Of a DNA stretch of 64,000 bases, positions 22,125-31,402 are shown piece by piece. The notes beneath the pieces were generated by a model, which worked only from the letters and a program-made list of their open reading frames with translations, did no database searches and was not told the DNA's origin. The stretch is from assembly GCA_037127315.1 (NCBI GenBank), contig JBBBDQ010001124.1, positions 2,678,501 through 2,742,500 on the forward strand, written 5' to 3'. The DNA is from Ascarosepion bandense. Lineage: Eukaryota; Mollusca; Cephalopoda; Sepiida; Sepiidae. How positions within the stretch are numbered: the first letter of the stretch is position 1; each line of letters starts with the position of its first letter. The position numbers and the translations under genes are program-made.

Positions 22125-23540
22125 TTGTGTCATATTTCACTGTGTTGTGAACACACATCTAAATACAATGGTCTTTGGGCTGTAGAACCAATACTAACTG
22201 CTTACAACAACAATCCCTACTTGGAATATCATAATGATATGTTGCCAATAGGATTTTTGTTACATGTAGAAGACACAGATTTTGTTAAAACTTGGATACA
22301 GTGCTTAACAGCCATTGCTAGAATAAAGAAACTATGGGACAACAAAATATATGGAGATGAAAATGAAATCCTGGTTTTCTGACACCACCCGGTTGTGAAA
22401 CTGTTAGGAAGATTTCATTGATGACTTACCTAGCAGAAGTGGAAGAACTGACATTTAACCATATCAAAGAGATTATTTAAAGAAATATTTAATCAAGGAA
22501 AAGGTTGCTTATTGCAGGAAACCCATGATGAAATTTCTGCACTAGCTACATTGGAGTAGATAGACTAAACTATCGCCTGGTTCACACTCCACCCACATCT
22601 ATTGAACAGGTGAAGAGGCTCATCCCTTGTTTCCTGTTTAGGATGCGGTTTCCGGTTTTCTCACTTTCAATCTTTTCACTCTTTTCTTTGATTTTTTTAT
22701 TTTTTTTTTCAATTGGAGTAGATAGGCTAAACTATCGCCCGGTTCACAATCCACCCACGTCTATTGAACAGGTGAAGAGGCTCATCTCTTGTTTCCTGTT
22801 TAGGATGCAGTTTCTGGTTTTCTCTCTTCCAATCTTTTCACTCTTTTCTTTCTTTATTTTTTTTCAATTGGAGTAGATAGACTAAACTATTGCCTGGTTC
22901 ACACTCCACCCACGTCTATTGAACAGGTAAAGAGGCTCATCCCTTGTTTCCTGTTTAGGATGCAGTTTCTGGTTTTCTCTCTTCCAATCTTTTCACACTT
23001 TTCTTTGATTTTTTTTATTTTTTATTTTTTTTCAATTGGAGTAGATAGACTAAACTATCACCTGGTTCACACTCCACCCACGTCTATTGAGCAGGTGAAG
23101 AAGCTCATCTCTTGTTTCCTGTTTAGGATGTGGTTTCCGGCTTTCTCTTTTCTATTCTTTTTACCCTTATGTAGCCGCCTGTGCATCAGTGGCATTATCG
23201 CTTTGCTTGGGGTGATATCATTAAAAAAAAAAAGATGCTGCTAGATATTGTGAATATCAACATTTAGGACAAGAAGAAATGTCTATTAAAGAGGAATTAA
23301 TTCAACTAAGATTGATAGAAAGTATGTAGAATACTTCACATCAGTTTAAAATGTTAAAAAATTTGCAATTAAACCAAATGTCGTCAGAGGAATTAATCAA
23401 ATTTATACAACAGGAAGAGTTGATTGCAAAATTCAATAAGGAAAAATCAATCCAAAATCAATAAAGAAAACACTAAAATGCAAATATTGTAACTATGAGC
23501 ATGAACCAAACAGAGAGAATGTCCAGCATAAATTACTTTT
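22125..23540 (+). pseudogene. gag-like retrotransposon relic split by family M insertion
   Basis: The plus strand encodes PILTAYNNNPYLEYHNDMLP and FVKTWIQCLTAIARIKKLWD (22125-22382), then a broken frame LLQETHDEISAL. After the insertion at 22551-23234 come ARYCEYQHLGQEEMSIKEEL, MLKNLQLNQMSSEELIKFIQ and KCKYCNYEHEPNRENVQHKL, the last resembling a retroviral-type zinc knuckle (CxxCxxxH, third Cys missing). This arrangement suggests gag of an LTR retrotransposon. It could belong with the gypsy fragment at 26.1 kb, but continuity is not shown. Confidence 0.45.
22551..23234 (+). mobile_element. Multimeric retroposon family M, four units
   Basis: Units start at 22551, 22713, 22868 and 23036, each opening TTGGAGTAGATAGACTAAAC (one variant base) and running through CGCCCGGTTCACACTCCACC, GAACAGGTGAAGAGGCTCAT, TTCCTGTTTAGGATG and a T-rich spacer ending TTTCAATTGG. 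Only the last unit carries the 3' tail GTGGCATTATCGC, TTTGCTTGGGGTGATATC and an A-run (23221-23231). The frames of 88 and 94 codons across it are repeat artefacts. Confidence 0.92.
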
Positions 23541-24133
23541 ATTACCTGTGATACGGGGAGCTGAAATAAAGAAGAGTATTTTAATGAAGAGGTTCATCAT
23601 AATTTAGATTAATTCTTACTATAGATAATAATAATAATGCTATTTTAATGCAAACTTTTTAAAGATTATTTTACGTAGTCATAAATTTTAAAATAAACAA
23701 AAATGACTGGCAGCTTTAAAGCTTACGAAATTTTAGACATACTTTAAATAGAAAAATATTCAATCTATACAAACTGCTTATATAACTTGCAATATCATTA
23801 ATAGTTGTTTATTAAACAAATGTCAGCATTTTCATTTCCTTCTAATGATTACATAGAAAATTCATGTGAGAGATGCAAAAATTAAACAATGATCATGGGT
23901 ATACTTTAGCAGTGTCACCATATAAATTTGGTGTACATTAATAAGTTAGCAGCATTTTTTTCACTGCTCACTAACTTTACAGCTACTCTACCACATTTCA
24001 ACTTATATTTAAACATTTTCTCTAACAAAAATCTAAAAGTTGCTGCTAGTAAGGGAACAAATTGATTAACTGCAGTTTTAAATTTTAGATGAAACTTTGT
24101 TTTAACAAGTTTCAGCACTAAGTATGTTACAAA
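23541..24133. other. AT-rich interval, nothing recognised
   Basis: No family recognised. The 67-codon minus frame at 23915-24118 has no motif. Confidence 0.4.
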
Positions 24134-24625
24134 TCTAAACTTATTTATAAATGGAACTTTGTCTCTGTGTGTCCATTACCTATAGACTTGGCTTAACCAA
24201 TTTTCTTGAAAATTTACACAGTTGTACTATAAGCACCTACGAGTGTTCTTAGCTAGGTTTTGTGTCGAGGTACCCCCAATAAATATCGAAAATTGATAAT
24301 CGAAAAAATCGGGTTATAGAAGGAGTAGTCCGATTTTAATCAAATTTGATACACTCATAGACAAAGACATAAATGATATTCAGAAGTTTCATGGTTGCAG
24401 TTCTTACAATAGTGCAGAAAATCAATAATATATATATATATCTAAATTGATACCAGGAAATCAAAATTTGACTTACATTCATTCATTTTTCTTTCAGTCT
24501 ACGGTTTCACTTTAACTGGAAAATTTTAGTCTTTTGTGCCAACATCCAAAGTGTCTGAGCTCCAGAACCATGGATTAGTTTTAAATCTTTAATTACACCC
24601 AAGCAATGCCGGGCTATACTGCTAG
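24134..24625 (+). mobile_element. Non-autonomous Helitron, copy H4 (internal deletion)
   Basis: TCTAAACTTATTTATAAATG start, family body, TA run, then a jump straight into the last part of the long-type middle (ACCAGGAAATCAAAATTTGA), hairpin CCAAGCAATGCCGGGC and CTGCTAG end followed by T. Lost central part relative to H2 and H6. Confidence 0.92.
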
Positions 24626-25090
24626 TTGTTAATATTAGCCTTTTCATTTTAGAATATTTTTGTGTTTATGAATGTTATTGTTGAAGCTGAGTACAATAAA
24701 AAGGAATGCTTCAAGATTGCTACATTGGAGGAAATGTCGTTGATGTCAATGATGTTTTTGTCCAATTAAAAAAGACAATTCAAAAAAGGAAATAAAAGAA
24801 TTCAAATTTAATTATAGTTTTCCTTTTTCTATTCTTAAAAGAACAAATCTGACTGACAGAATTTTAAGTGGCTACAGTATTAGAACATGTGTCCTTGTTT
24901 GTCACAATTAATTTACTCTAACAGTTCATGCAGCAACAAGCACTCCTGACGGTAAAGGTCAGTAAAGAAACTGATTTTATCTAATCATGCACATGCTTCT
25001 AACAAAAGGGATGGACAGAAAAAAAGCAAGATGTCTAATTCAATGCTTAGATAGTTGCATATTTCTCTGAAAGTCACAATAATGGTTAAA

Positions 25091-25260
25091 TATTAGATTG
25101 TTGGTTGGTTGGTTGGTTGGTTTGTTTTTATGACAAATCAACCTCGGCGGGTCATTTATTACCAATTAAAATTTATTTATTTATTGCTGGTAATATCTTT
25201 TTCTTTCAACAATTTATTGTTGTTTTATATAAGTTTTGTGTCTAGTAAAATTTTTTCTTT
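25091..25260 (-). mobile_element. Retroposon family B 3' part, copy B3
   Basis: On the minus strand TACCAGCAATAAATAAATAA, then TGACCCGCCGAGGTTGATTTG-like block (25135-25155 on plus), then a tail of (AACC)n (plus GGTTGGTTGGTTGG at 25101-25121). The same block precedes different short tandem tails in other copies. Confidence 0.6.
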
Positions 25261-25487
25261 TCGAATATCAAGATTCATTGGGATTTGTTTTTTTTTAATG
25301 GCAGGGTCCCCAAGTCCTACCCTTGTTATTTAACCCATAACTGGGGGAAAGGGACAGATTAATACCTTTCCCAAGGGTACCAGTGCTTAAGTGAATGCAG
25401 GGTATTCAACTGGAATTCGAATTTGGCTCACTGATTTCTCCTTCCGAGCTGATATCCACTGCACCACAATGCACATCTGTCACTATA

Positions 25488-25605
25488 TGCTTACAACACC
25501 TGGTATTCCCAAGCGATCACTCATCTAAGTACTGACCAGGCTCAACATTGCTTAACTTCGGTGATCGAGCGAGAACCGGTGTATTCAATGTGATAGACCG
25601 TAAGT
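25488..25605 (-). pseudogene. 5S rRNA-like unit 1
   Basis: Minus strand reads ACTTACGGTCTATCACATTG, ACACCGGTTCTCGCTCGATC, CCGAAGTTAAGCAATGTTGA, GCCTGGTCAGTACTTAGATG, CTTGGGAATACCAGGTGTTG. About 118 bp, full 5S length. Internal promoter regions recognisable. Differences from the animal consensus are mostly CG to TG or CA, as in methylation decay, so likely not a functional rRNA gene. Confidence 0.8.
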
Positions 25606-25625
25606 ATGCACATCCGTCACTAAAC

Positions 25626-25742
25626 GCTTACAGCACCTGGTATTCCCAAGCGGTCACCTATCTAAGTACTGACCAGGCTCAACATTGCTTAACTTCAGTG
25701 ATCAAGCGAGAACCGGTGAATTCAATGTGATAGACCGTAAGC
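25626..25742 (-). pseudogene. 5S rRNA-like unit 2
   Basis: Same as unit 1 at a spacing of 137-138 bp, with CGCTTGATCACTGAAG (CG lost twice) and a retained GGTGACCGCTTGGGAATACC. The spacer to the next unit is only about 20 bp, far shorter than usual 5S gene-array spacers. Confidence 0.8.
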
Positions 25743-25762
25743 ACGCACATCCGTCACTAAAC

Positions 25763-25879
25763 GCTTACAGCACCTGGTATTCCCAAGCGATCACCCATCT
25801 AAGTACTGACCAGGCTCAACATTGCTTAACTTCAGTGATCAAGCGAGAACCGGTGTATTCAATGTGATAGGCCATAAGC
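25763..25879 (-). pseudogene. 5S rRNA-like unit 3
   Basis: Third unit, 137 bp from unit 2. Opens GGCTTATGGCCTATCACATT on the minus strand and keeps TAGATGGGTGATCGCTTGGG. It is the outermost 5' unit of the composite. Confidence 0.8.
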
Positions 25880-26132
25880 CTTAAATATTAGAAATGGCTT
25901 TTGAGATAAGTTTGCTAAATGTTACTCTGTATGATTCATTCTAAACCTAGTTTGTAATTAGATAACATATTAATAGAAAACATTTTTTTTTCTTTTTTTT
26001 CTTTTATAACTTTACTTTGTTTGCACTAAAGTTCACTCAATACAAGTTTCAAGAGCCATTCATGGCAGAGGATTTCTGAATGGGGTGTGCAATATGAAAT
26101 TAAGTGTAGGTAGAAGAAAGTGAGGATTATAA

Positions 26133-26838
26133 GTGATGTAATGAATAGGTAATGAATATGTATACACCTTGGTTTTTTTCAAGAACTTTAGGGCTGGAAA
26201 AATGTATTGGGAAGAAGGAATTATAACCAAAAGAATTGGACAGGTCATATCTGACATAAAAGGGGAAAAATTTCAGTGTAAAAGACATTGGAATCAATTG
26301 GAACCCAGACACACTACAGACATCATGGAAAACACTGAAGAAATTCCAATGGTAGTTCTGTATAAAACATTTGAAATTCCCATTCCTGCAAGTCAACATT
26401 CACCAATGGAAATATTGCCGACCTCAAGGCCAGAGGTACGAGTATGTCAAATGCACACCACAGCAGAATGGATTGAGGTGAAAAAGACTTAGAAAAAAGT
26501 AGATCATGTCCAGACCCTAAAAAGGGAAAATATTAAAGCTAAATTTCACAGGAAAACTTAGCTCAGGGGGAGGTGATGTAATGAATAGGTAATGAATATG
26601 TATACACCTTGGTTTCCCCTCAATGGAATGTGATTGACTGGTGTCAGCCATAAATATAGACTAAGGCGAAGATGTCTAGAGATCTACCACTCGAGGTCTA
26701 CAGGCTTTTGACTAGAGATTGATGACTATTGACTACGCCTACGTCTCAGGATACTGCATATGACGAGTACCGTATATTACGTCTACTTACTAGATTGTTC
26801 TACCCGGTTACATTTGCCTTAACCACTTAACTACCTCA
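26133..26838 (+). mobile_element. Collapsed Ty3/gypsy-type element (LTR piece, pol end, 3' LTR)
   Basis: TGATGTAATGAATAGGTAAT begins both 26133 and 26573, with 42 bases shared. Between them is the end of pol, then a purine tract CTCAGGGGGAGG at 26561-26572 directly before the second TG. This is the usual polypurine-tract/LTR order. I place the 3' LTR at 26573 to about 26838 (ends CTACCTCA). The first LTR copy is only 42 bp and runs straight into pol, so gag and most of pol were deleted. Target duplication not identified. Confidence 0.75.
26169..26492 (+). pseudogene. C-terminal end of gypsy-type pol (after integrase)
   Basis: A 107-codon frame with FFKNFRAGKMYWEEGIITKR, IGQVISDIKGEKFQCKRHWN and QLEPR, which matches the short barrel-like domain following integrase in Ty3/gypsy polyproteins (KW/Y-x-G-I-I-x-R-I-G, then RH-NQL-PR). 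The catalytic integrase, RT and protease are absent. Start is arbitrary because it is fused to LTR sequence. Confidence 0.75.
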
Positions 26839-26842
26839 AATG

Positions 26843-26845
<3 letters not shown>

Positions 26846-26890
<45 letters not shown>
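26846..26890. repeat. (TA)n microsatellite
   Basis: About 45 bp of TA just after the 3' LTR; it may hide the downstream target duplication. Confidence 0.95.
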
Positions 26891-26895
<5 letters not shown>

Positions 26896-26933
26896 TCTGG
26901 GACATATCAATAAGGATGAGGAGGATAGATACT

Positions 26934-27235
26934 GACTGACCTTTGAAATGATGAGGATAAGATTGTAGTGCTAAGAGAAGCATCCACACAGGAGTTTATT
27001 CTACAAAGTGGCAGTTCTCAGAAAAAAGCCGAGTAGAACTTCCTCTTTACAAAAGGAATATAAAGTAAATGTGGGTAATTTGACTCCATGGATGTAGCAT
27101 GGTGAGTTCTAGCTGTAAAGGCCTGAATGGATGGAACTAAAGTGTGGGGATCATCTGAAGACTTCCCATCAAAATAGCATAACAACTTATTTCTTTCAAG
27201 GTTAAACCAAATCATTTGCAGTGGCAGTCATGATT
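26934..27235 (+). repeat. Dispersed repeat containing one unit of the 53-bp satellite
   Basis: GACTGACC, ATGATGAGGATAAGATTGTA and GTGCTAAG match one 53-bp satellite unit. What follows (AAGCATCCACACAGGAG, TTCTACAAAGTGGCAG, GGATGGAACTAAAGTG, GGATCATCTGAAGACTT, AAAATAGC, GGTTAAACCAAATCATT) matches in order the DNA immediately right of the big array (42998-43125). So this is a single-unit relative of the array locus. Confidence 0.75.
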
Positions 27236-27344
27236 CCAAAACAGTTTTAATATTTTATTAGAATTCTAACACACTACTATCAAACAAAACTTAACATGAA
27301 AAAATATAAGTAAGAAAGACCAAAATCAACAAATATTAATTCTG

Positions 27345-28570
27345 TCAAGAACTCTCAACTGACCTCAAGTGGAATGACGATATCAAATCAATAGCTTTAT
27401 CTACTGCTAAGAAGGTTGGATCATTATGTCGAGCCAAGAAGTTTTTCTCATCAGAATCTATCTTGCACATTTATAAATCTACTATTTATCCATGCATTGA
27501 ATACTGTTGCCAAATCTGGTTGGGTGCTCCTGCTTTTCAGCTGGGGGTTCTTGACAAAATTCAAAGGAGAATCTGCAACATAATAGATCCCAATTTGGCA
27601 GCTCGTTTTCAGTTATTTTCTCACTGATGGAATGTGGCTTCCCTCTGTCTTTTCTACAAATATCTAAATCTAAACTTATTTATAAATGGAAATTTGTCTG
27701 TGTGTGTGTGTGTATCCGTTACCTATAGACTCCGAAATGGCTAAACTGATTTTCTTGAAAATTTACACAGTTGTACTATAAGCATCTGCAAATGTTCTTA
27801 GCTAGGTTTTGTGTCGAGATACCCCCGATAAATATCAAAAATCGATAATCAAAAAAATCGGGTTATAGAAGGAGTGGTCTGATTTTAATCAAATTTGATA
27901 CACTCATAGACAAAGACATAAGAAACAATATTCAGAAGTTTCAAGGTTGCAGTTCTGACAATAGTGCAGAAAATCAATTATATATATATATATAAAAGGC
28001 AAGATGTCTGTGTGTGTGTCTGTTTATCTGTCTGTATGTCCTTTATACAAATCCACAATTTTTATCCGATTCTCACCAAACTTCACACAAATATTCTTTA
28101 GGCTGAGTCTGAGGTCCAAGAGCATGGATTAGTTTTAAAGCTTTCATTACACCCAAGCAATGCCGGACTATACTGCTAGTTTTTCATAACTACTGCTTTG
28201 ACAAGCTTCTTTCCTTGGTGCCCCAACCACATGAATTTACTTGTGCTACTAGATTGGCATCTAGGTCCCACCCTTTTACCGTCAAAATAGTCAAATGTAA
28301 CTGCCACTTCTACTCTACAGTTCATTTTCTTGCCCTTCTTGCCTGTGAAACTCACTTCTGTATACTTGCTTCCCTGATAGCTATAATCTTCAAAAGTTTA
28401 AATGCAACGTCAGTTGCCATATTCTATCTCCTTGATTCCCATCTTTCTCTTATCCTTTCTTCAAAATCCCCTGTACCTTGTTTTTTTTTTTCTTTTCTTT
28501 CACTGTAACCCACTTCATACCAGTGGCAGTTCTGCCTTTCTTGGAGTGAAACAATTATAAAAAAAAAAAT
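27345..28570 (+). mobile_element. CR1-like LINE 3' end, interrupted by Helitron H5
   Basis: ORF2 C-terminus in broken frames: AKKVGSLCRAKKFF-like, IYKSTIYPCIEYCC, LDKIQRRICN, then after 28179 ATRLASRSHPFTVKIVKCNC and the 3' tail (CCAGTGGCAGTTCTGCCTTT, TTGGAGTGAAACAATTATAA plus A-run). Left edge near TGACCTCAAGTGGAATGACG, the same 5' start as the 59.06-kb copy, so both may be truncated at a similar place. Non-functional. Confidence 0.82.
27663..28179 (+). mobile_element. Non-autonomous Helitron, copy H5 (short type, complete)
   Basis: Starts TCTAAATCTAAACTTATTTA and ends in hairpin CCAAGCAATGCCGG, ACTATACTGCTAG, followed by T. The host LINE reads ACAAATA before it and TTTTCATAAC after it. The uninterrupted LINE at 845-862 has ACAAATATTTTCATAAC, so insertion occurred between A and T with no target duplication. 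Confidence 0.96.
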
Positions 28571-28867
28571 AACTATTCACAAGCATCTTTCCTAAAATCA
28601 ATAATTTGTGAGATTGGTTTCCCCTATTTAGTTTTGTATTGTATGAAGCTAAACGTAATAATAATCAAAAAATTGAAAACAGATGCAACGGAGATGCAAT
28701 ATTTAGTTAGACAATAAAACATGATGGTGAAATATAATAATTATTAATATTTTCCACTCTATTATCAACTGTAGTATTCACATTGAAAACAATACAGTAA
28801 ACTCATAAACTCCATTTTTCTTATACAGAAAAACACATTTTTCATAATAATTATGTGATTGAATCCA
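28571..28867. other. AT-rich spacer, nothing recognised
   Basis: About 300 bp between two LINE tails, without a recognised family. Confidence 0.4.
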
Positions 28868-29395
28868 ACTTAGCAGCTCAGATACAGTCACTTTCTCACT
28901 GGCGCAATGTGGCTTCCCTGTGTCTCTTCTACAAATACTTTCCCCAGCTTCTGCTTCAATGAACTTAGGTCACTAATGCCCCCTATATATTAATTTAATT
29001 GAGCCACAAGATTGGCAACTAGGTCCCACCCTTTTAATGTGAAACCAATAAAATGTAAACACAAATTCTACTCCAGTAGCTTCTTTTCTCGCACTTCCTG
29101 CCTGTGGAATTCTCTTCCATTTACTTGCTTTTTCGACAGCTACAATCTCCAAGCATTTAAATGTAAAGTCAATAGTCATCTCCTATCTCACTAATCTGCA
29201 TCCTCTCTCTCATGCTTCTTTCTCCGTCCACTCCAATTTCATCAGTATTCTCATCCTTCTCTTACCCACTTTCTGACATTCCCTATAACCTGTCACTCTT
29301 TCTCATAACTTTCCTCCTATGTAACCCCTCATCAAAACAGTGGCAGTAAAATGACTTGCTTGGGGTGATATGATTATAAAAAACAATAAATAAAA
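28868..29395 (+). mobile_element. CR1-like LINE 3' end, 5' truncated
   Basis: Reads LAAQIQSLSHWRNVASLCLF-like, then LATRSHPFNVKPIKCKHKFY and LQAFKCKVNSHLLSH to a stop at 29194. The 3' UTR is CATCCTCTCTCTCATGCTTC and the tail GCTTGGGGTGATATGATTAT plus A-rich end. Very close to the copy at 59.06-59.82 kb in the UTR, so the two are from the same subfamily. Confidence 0.85.
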
Positions 29396-29911
29396 AATAA
29401 AGCTCCTTATAGTTAAATATGAATTACTCTTTTATTACTTATACTCCAGTATGTTGAAATGCTGAAGAGTATAGTAGTGAAGAGGTTTAACATGAGTTCT
29501 TATTAAGGTTTGCATGATAAATCATTTTAGTTATGCTAATATTGATTTGTGTGTAGAATGTTGAAGATTCATAACCTGAGTAATGACTGTCTGAATTGTA
29601 AAATTTTTAAATGTTAAGAGGTTTGTGAATAATAATACAGATGTGTTTGAATAGTGAAAAAAAAATGAGAGTGTAAATTATGTAACAAAAGTTGTTTGTC
29701 AAGAGAGAAAAAAACAGGAAAAATACCAGCAGGAAAAAGATTATCTGGTTTAAATCCTAACTTATACAATTTTTATTTGTATTATTTTTTATGGATTATC
29801 AACACTTTGTGGGTTATTTTCTAGCCAAAATTATACTTTAGATTGCAAGAATGGTGTTTTTTGCATGTGAATATTGCATTAACATTTTCTTGAGGAAAAC
29901 ATTTTTTTCAG

Positions 29912-30086
29912 ATATAAGTCCTCCTATTTAATCCATAGTTTATGGGGAGGAGATGAATCAATACCTTTCAAAAAAGTCATAAATGAATATAACAAATCCT
30001 TCTAGAATTTGAACTCAGCTCTCTGATTTCTCATTCTAAGCCACTATTTATACACCACCTGCACATCCACCTCAGCTTATACAACT
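29912..30086 (-). mobile_element. Decayed SINE family A, copy A7
   Basis: Plus orientation TATTTAATCCATAGTTTATG, CAATACCTTTCAAAAAAG, CTAGAATTTGAACTCAGC, TGATTTCTCATTCTAAGCC matches the 5' half of family A on the minus strand. The copy continues past the A box as TGCACATCCACCTCAGCTTATACAAC. This corresponds to the linker and the last bases of 5S (GTAAGC) in the composite at 25.3-25.9 kb. Confidence 0.6.
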
Positions 30087-30221
30087 AACAAAGTTATAAA
30101 AATGAAAATGAGGACTATGTTTTTTAAACTAATTGAGAGACACTTCAAAGTTACCAGTAAGCTCCATGAAATATTTTAAAGAGATATGGTAAAACTGTGT
30201 TACTGTTTCATGAATAATGAA

Positions 30222-30555
30222 GTAGACAGACTAAACTATCGCCCAGTTCACACTCCACCCACATCTATTGAACAGGTGAAGAGGCTCATTCCTTGTTTCC
30301 TGTTTAGGATGTGGTTTCCGGTTTTCTCTTTTCCAATCTTCTCACTTTTTTTTCAATTGGAGTAGATAGACTAAACTATCACCTGGTTCACACGCCATCC
30401 ACATCTACTGAACAGGTGAAGAGGCTCATCCCCTGTTCCCTGTTTAGGATGTGGCTTCCAGTTCTCTCTTTTCCAACCTCTTCACTCTTATGTAGCCCCC
30501 TGCACATCAGTGGAGTTACCGCCTTGCTCGGGGTGATATGATTAAAAAAAATAAT
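30222..30555 (+). mobile_element. Multimeric retroposon family M, two units
   Basis: Units begin near 30222 and at 30357 (spacing about 135; the first T-rich spacer is short). The second ends with ATGTAGCCCCCTGCACATCA, GTGGAGTTACCGCCTTGCTC, GGGGTGATATGATT and an A-run. This is the same tail as the LINE copy at 55.06 kb. Confidence 0.9.
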
Positions 30556-30702
30556 ATAATCACCCCAAAGAGAATATAGCATTATAACCTTCATGATAGA
30601 CAATATGATAAAAATTTAAACCATTCTTTAACTACAAAAATAGGAATTCATTTGTTTGTAAGCTTAAAATAGATTCTTGCTGACCATATATTATTTAAAA
30701 AA

Positions 30703-31402
30703 TGTAAACTTCTTTATAAATGGAACTTTGTCTGTGTGTGTCTGTTACCTATAGACTCCAAAATGGCTGAACCGATTTTCTCGAAAATTTACACAGTTGT
30801 ACTATAAGCATCTGCGAGTGTTCTTAGCTAGGTTTTGTGTCAAGGTACCCCCAATAAATATCAATAATTTGAAAAAATCAGGTTATAGAAGGAATGGTCC
30901 GATTTTAATCAAATTTGATACACTCATAGACAAAGACATAAAAAACGATATTCAGAAGTTTCAAGGTTGCAGTTCTTACAATAGTGCAGAAAATTGATAA
31001 TATATATATATATAAGGCAAGATGTTTGTGTGTGTGTCTGTTTATCTGCCTGTATGTCTGTATTTTTTCAGCCCTTTTATTTTAGTTTTTGCTTTGGGTT
31101 TGGTTTTAAGTAGGTATAATTGTAGTTCTTAGTCTCAGCCATGATACCATTTACTCAGAGGACTTATTTAGCCTTCAAAATTCAGTTTATGACAAAAAAA
31201 AACTTATTTGATATTGATACCTGGAAATCAAAATTTGACTTACATCCATTCATTTTTCTTTCAGTCTATGGTTTCACTTTAACTGGAAACAACTATTGCT
31301 TTTTAGTCTTTCGTGCCAATGTCTAAAGAGTCTGAGCTCCAGGACCATAGATTAGTTTTAAAGCTTTCATTACACCCGAGCAACGCCGGGCTATACTGCT
31401 AG
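30703..31402 (+). mobile_element. Non-autonomous Helitron, copy H6 (long type)
   Basis: 5' start mutated (TGTAAACTTCTTTATAAATG), then family body, TA run, long-type middle, hairpin CCCGAGCAACGCCGGGC and CTGCTAG followed by T. Open frame 31141-31326 matches that of H2 but with a stop before the QRV end. Confidence 0.92.

Larger units (their letters stand above)
25326..25879 (-). mobile_element. Composite retroposon: three 5S-like units joined to tRNA-like SINE A
   Basis: Reading the minus strand from 25879: three 5S rRNA-like units (25879-25763, 25742-25626, 25605-25488), each followed by a linker containing GTGAC-GATGTGC, and then directly the family A SINE (TTGTGGTGCAGTGGATATCA, B box, body) down to 25326, where the SINE is 3' truncated at AACCCAGTTATGGGTTAAAT-like sequence. 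All parts are in one orientation, and linker sequence also caps other family A copies (48.4 and 30.07 kb). I infer one element type with a 5S head and a tRNA-like middle. Confidence 0.7.

Noticed and set aside
22610..23244. 88- and 94-codon frames over 22.6-23.2 kb containing SIGVDRLNYRPVHNPPTSIEQ
   Set aside because: They are translations of family M units; the same words recur in every copy on either strand and are broken by spacer length changes.
25488..25879. Functional 5S rRNA gene cluster
   Set aside because: Spacers of only about 20 bp, CG-to-TG decay within conserved positions, and direct fusion with a SINE argue for retroposon or pseudogene status.
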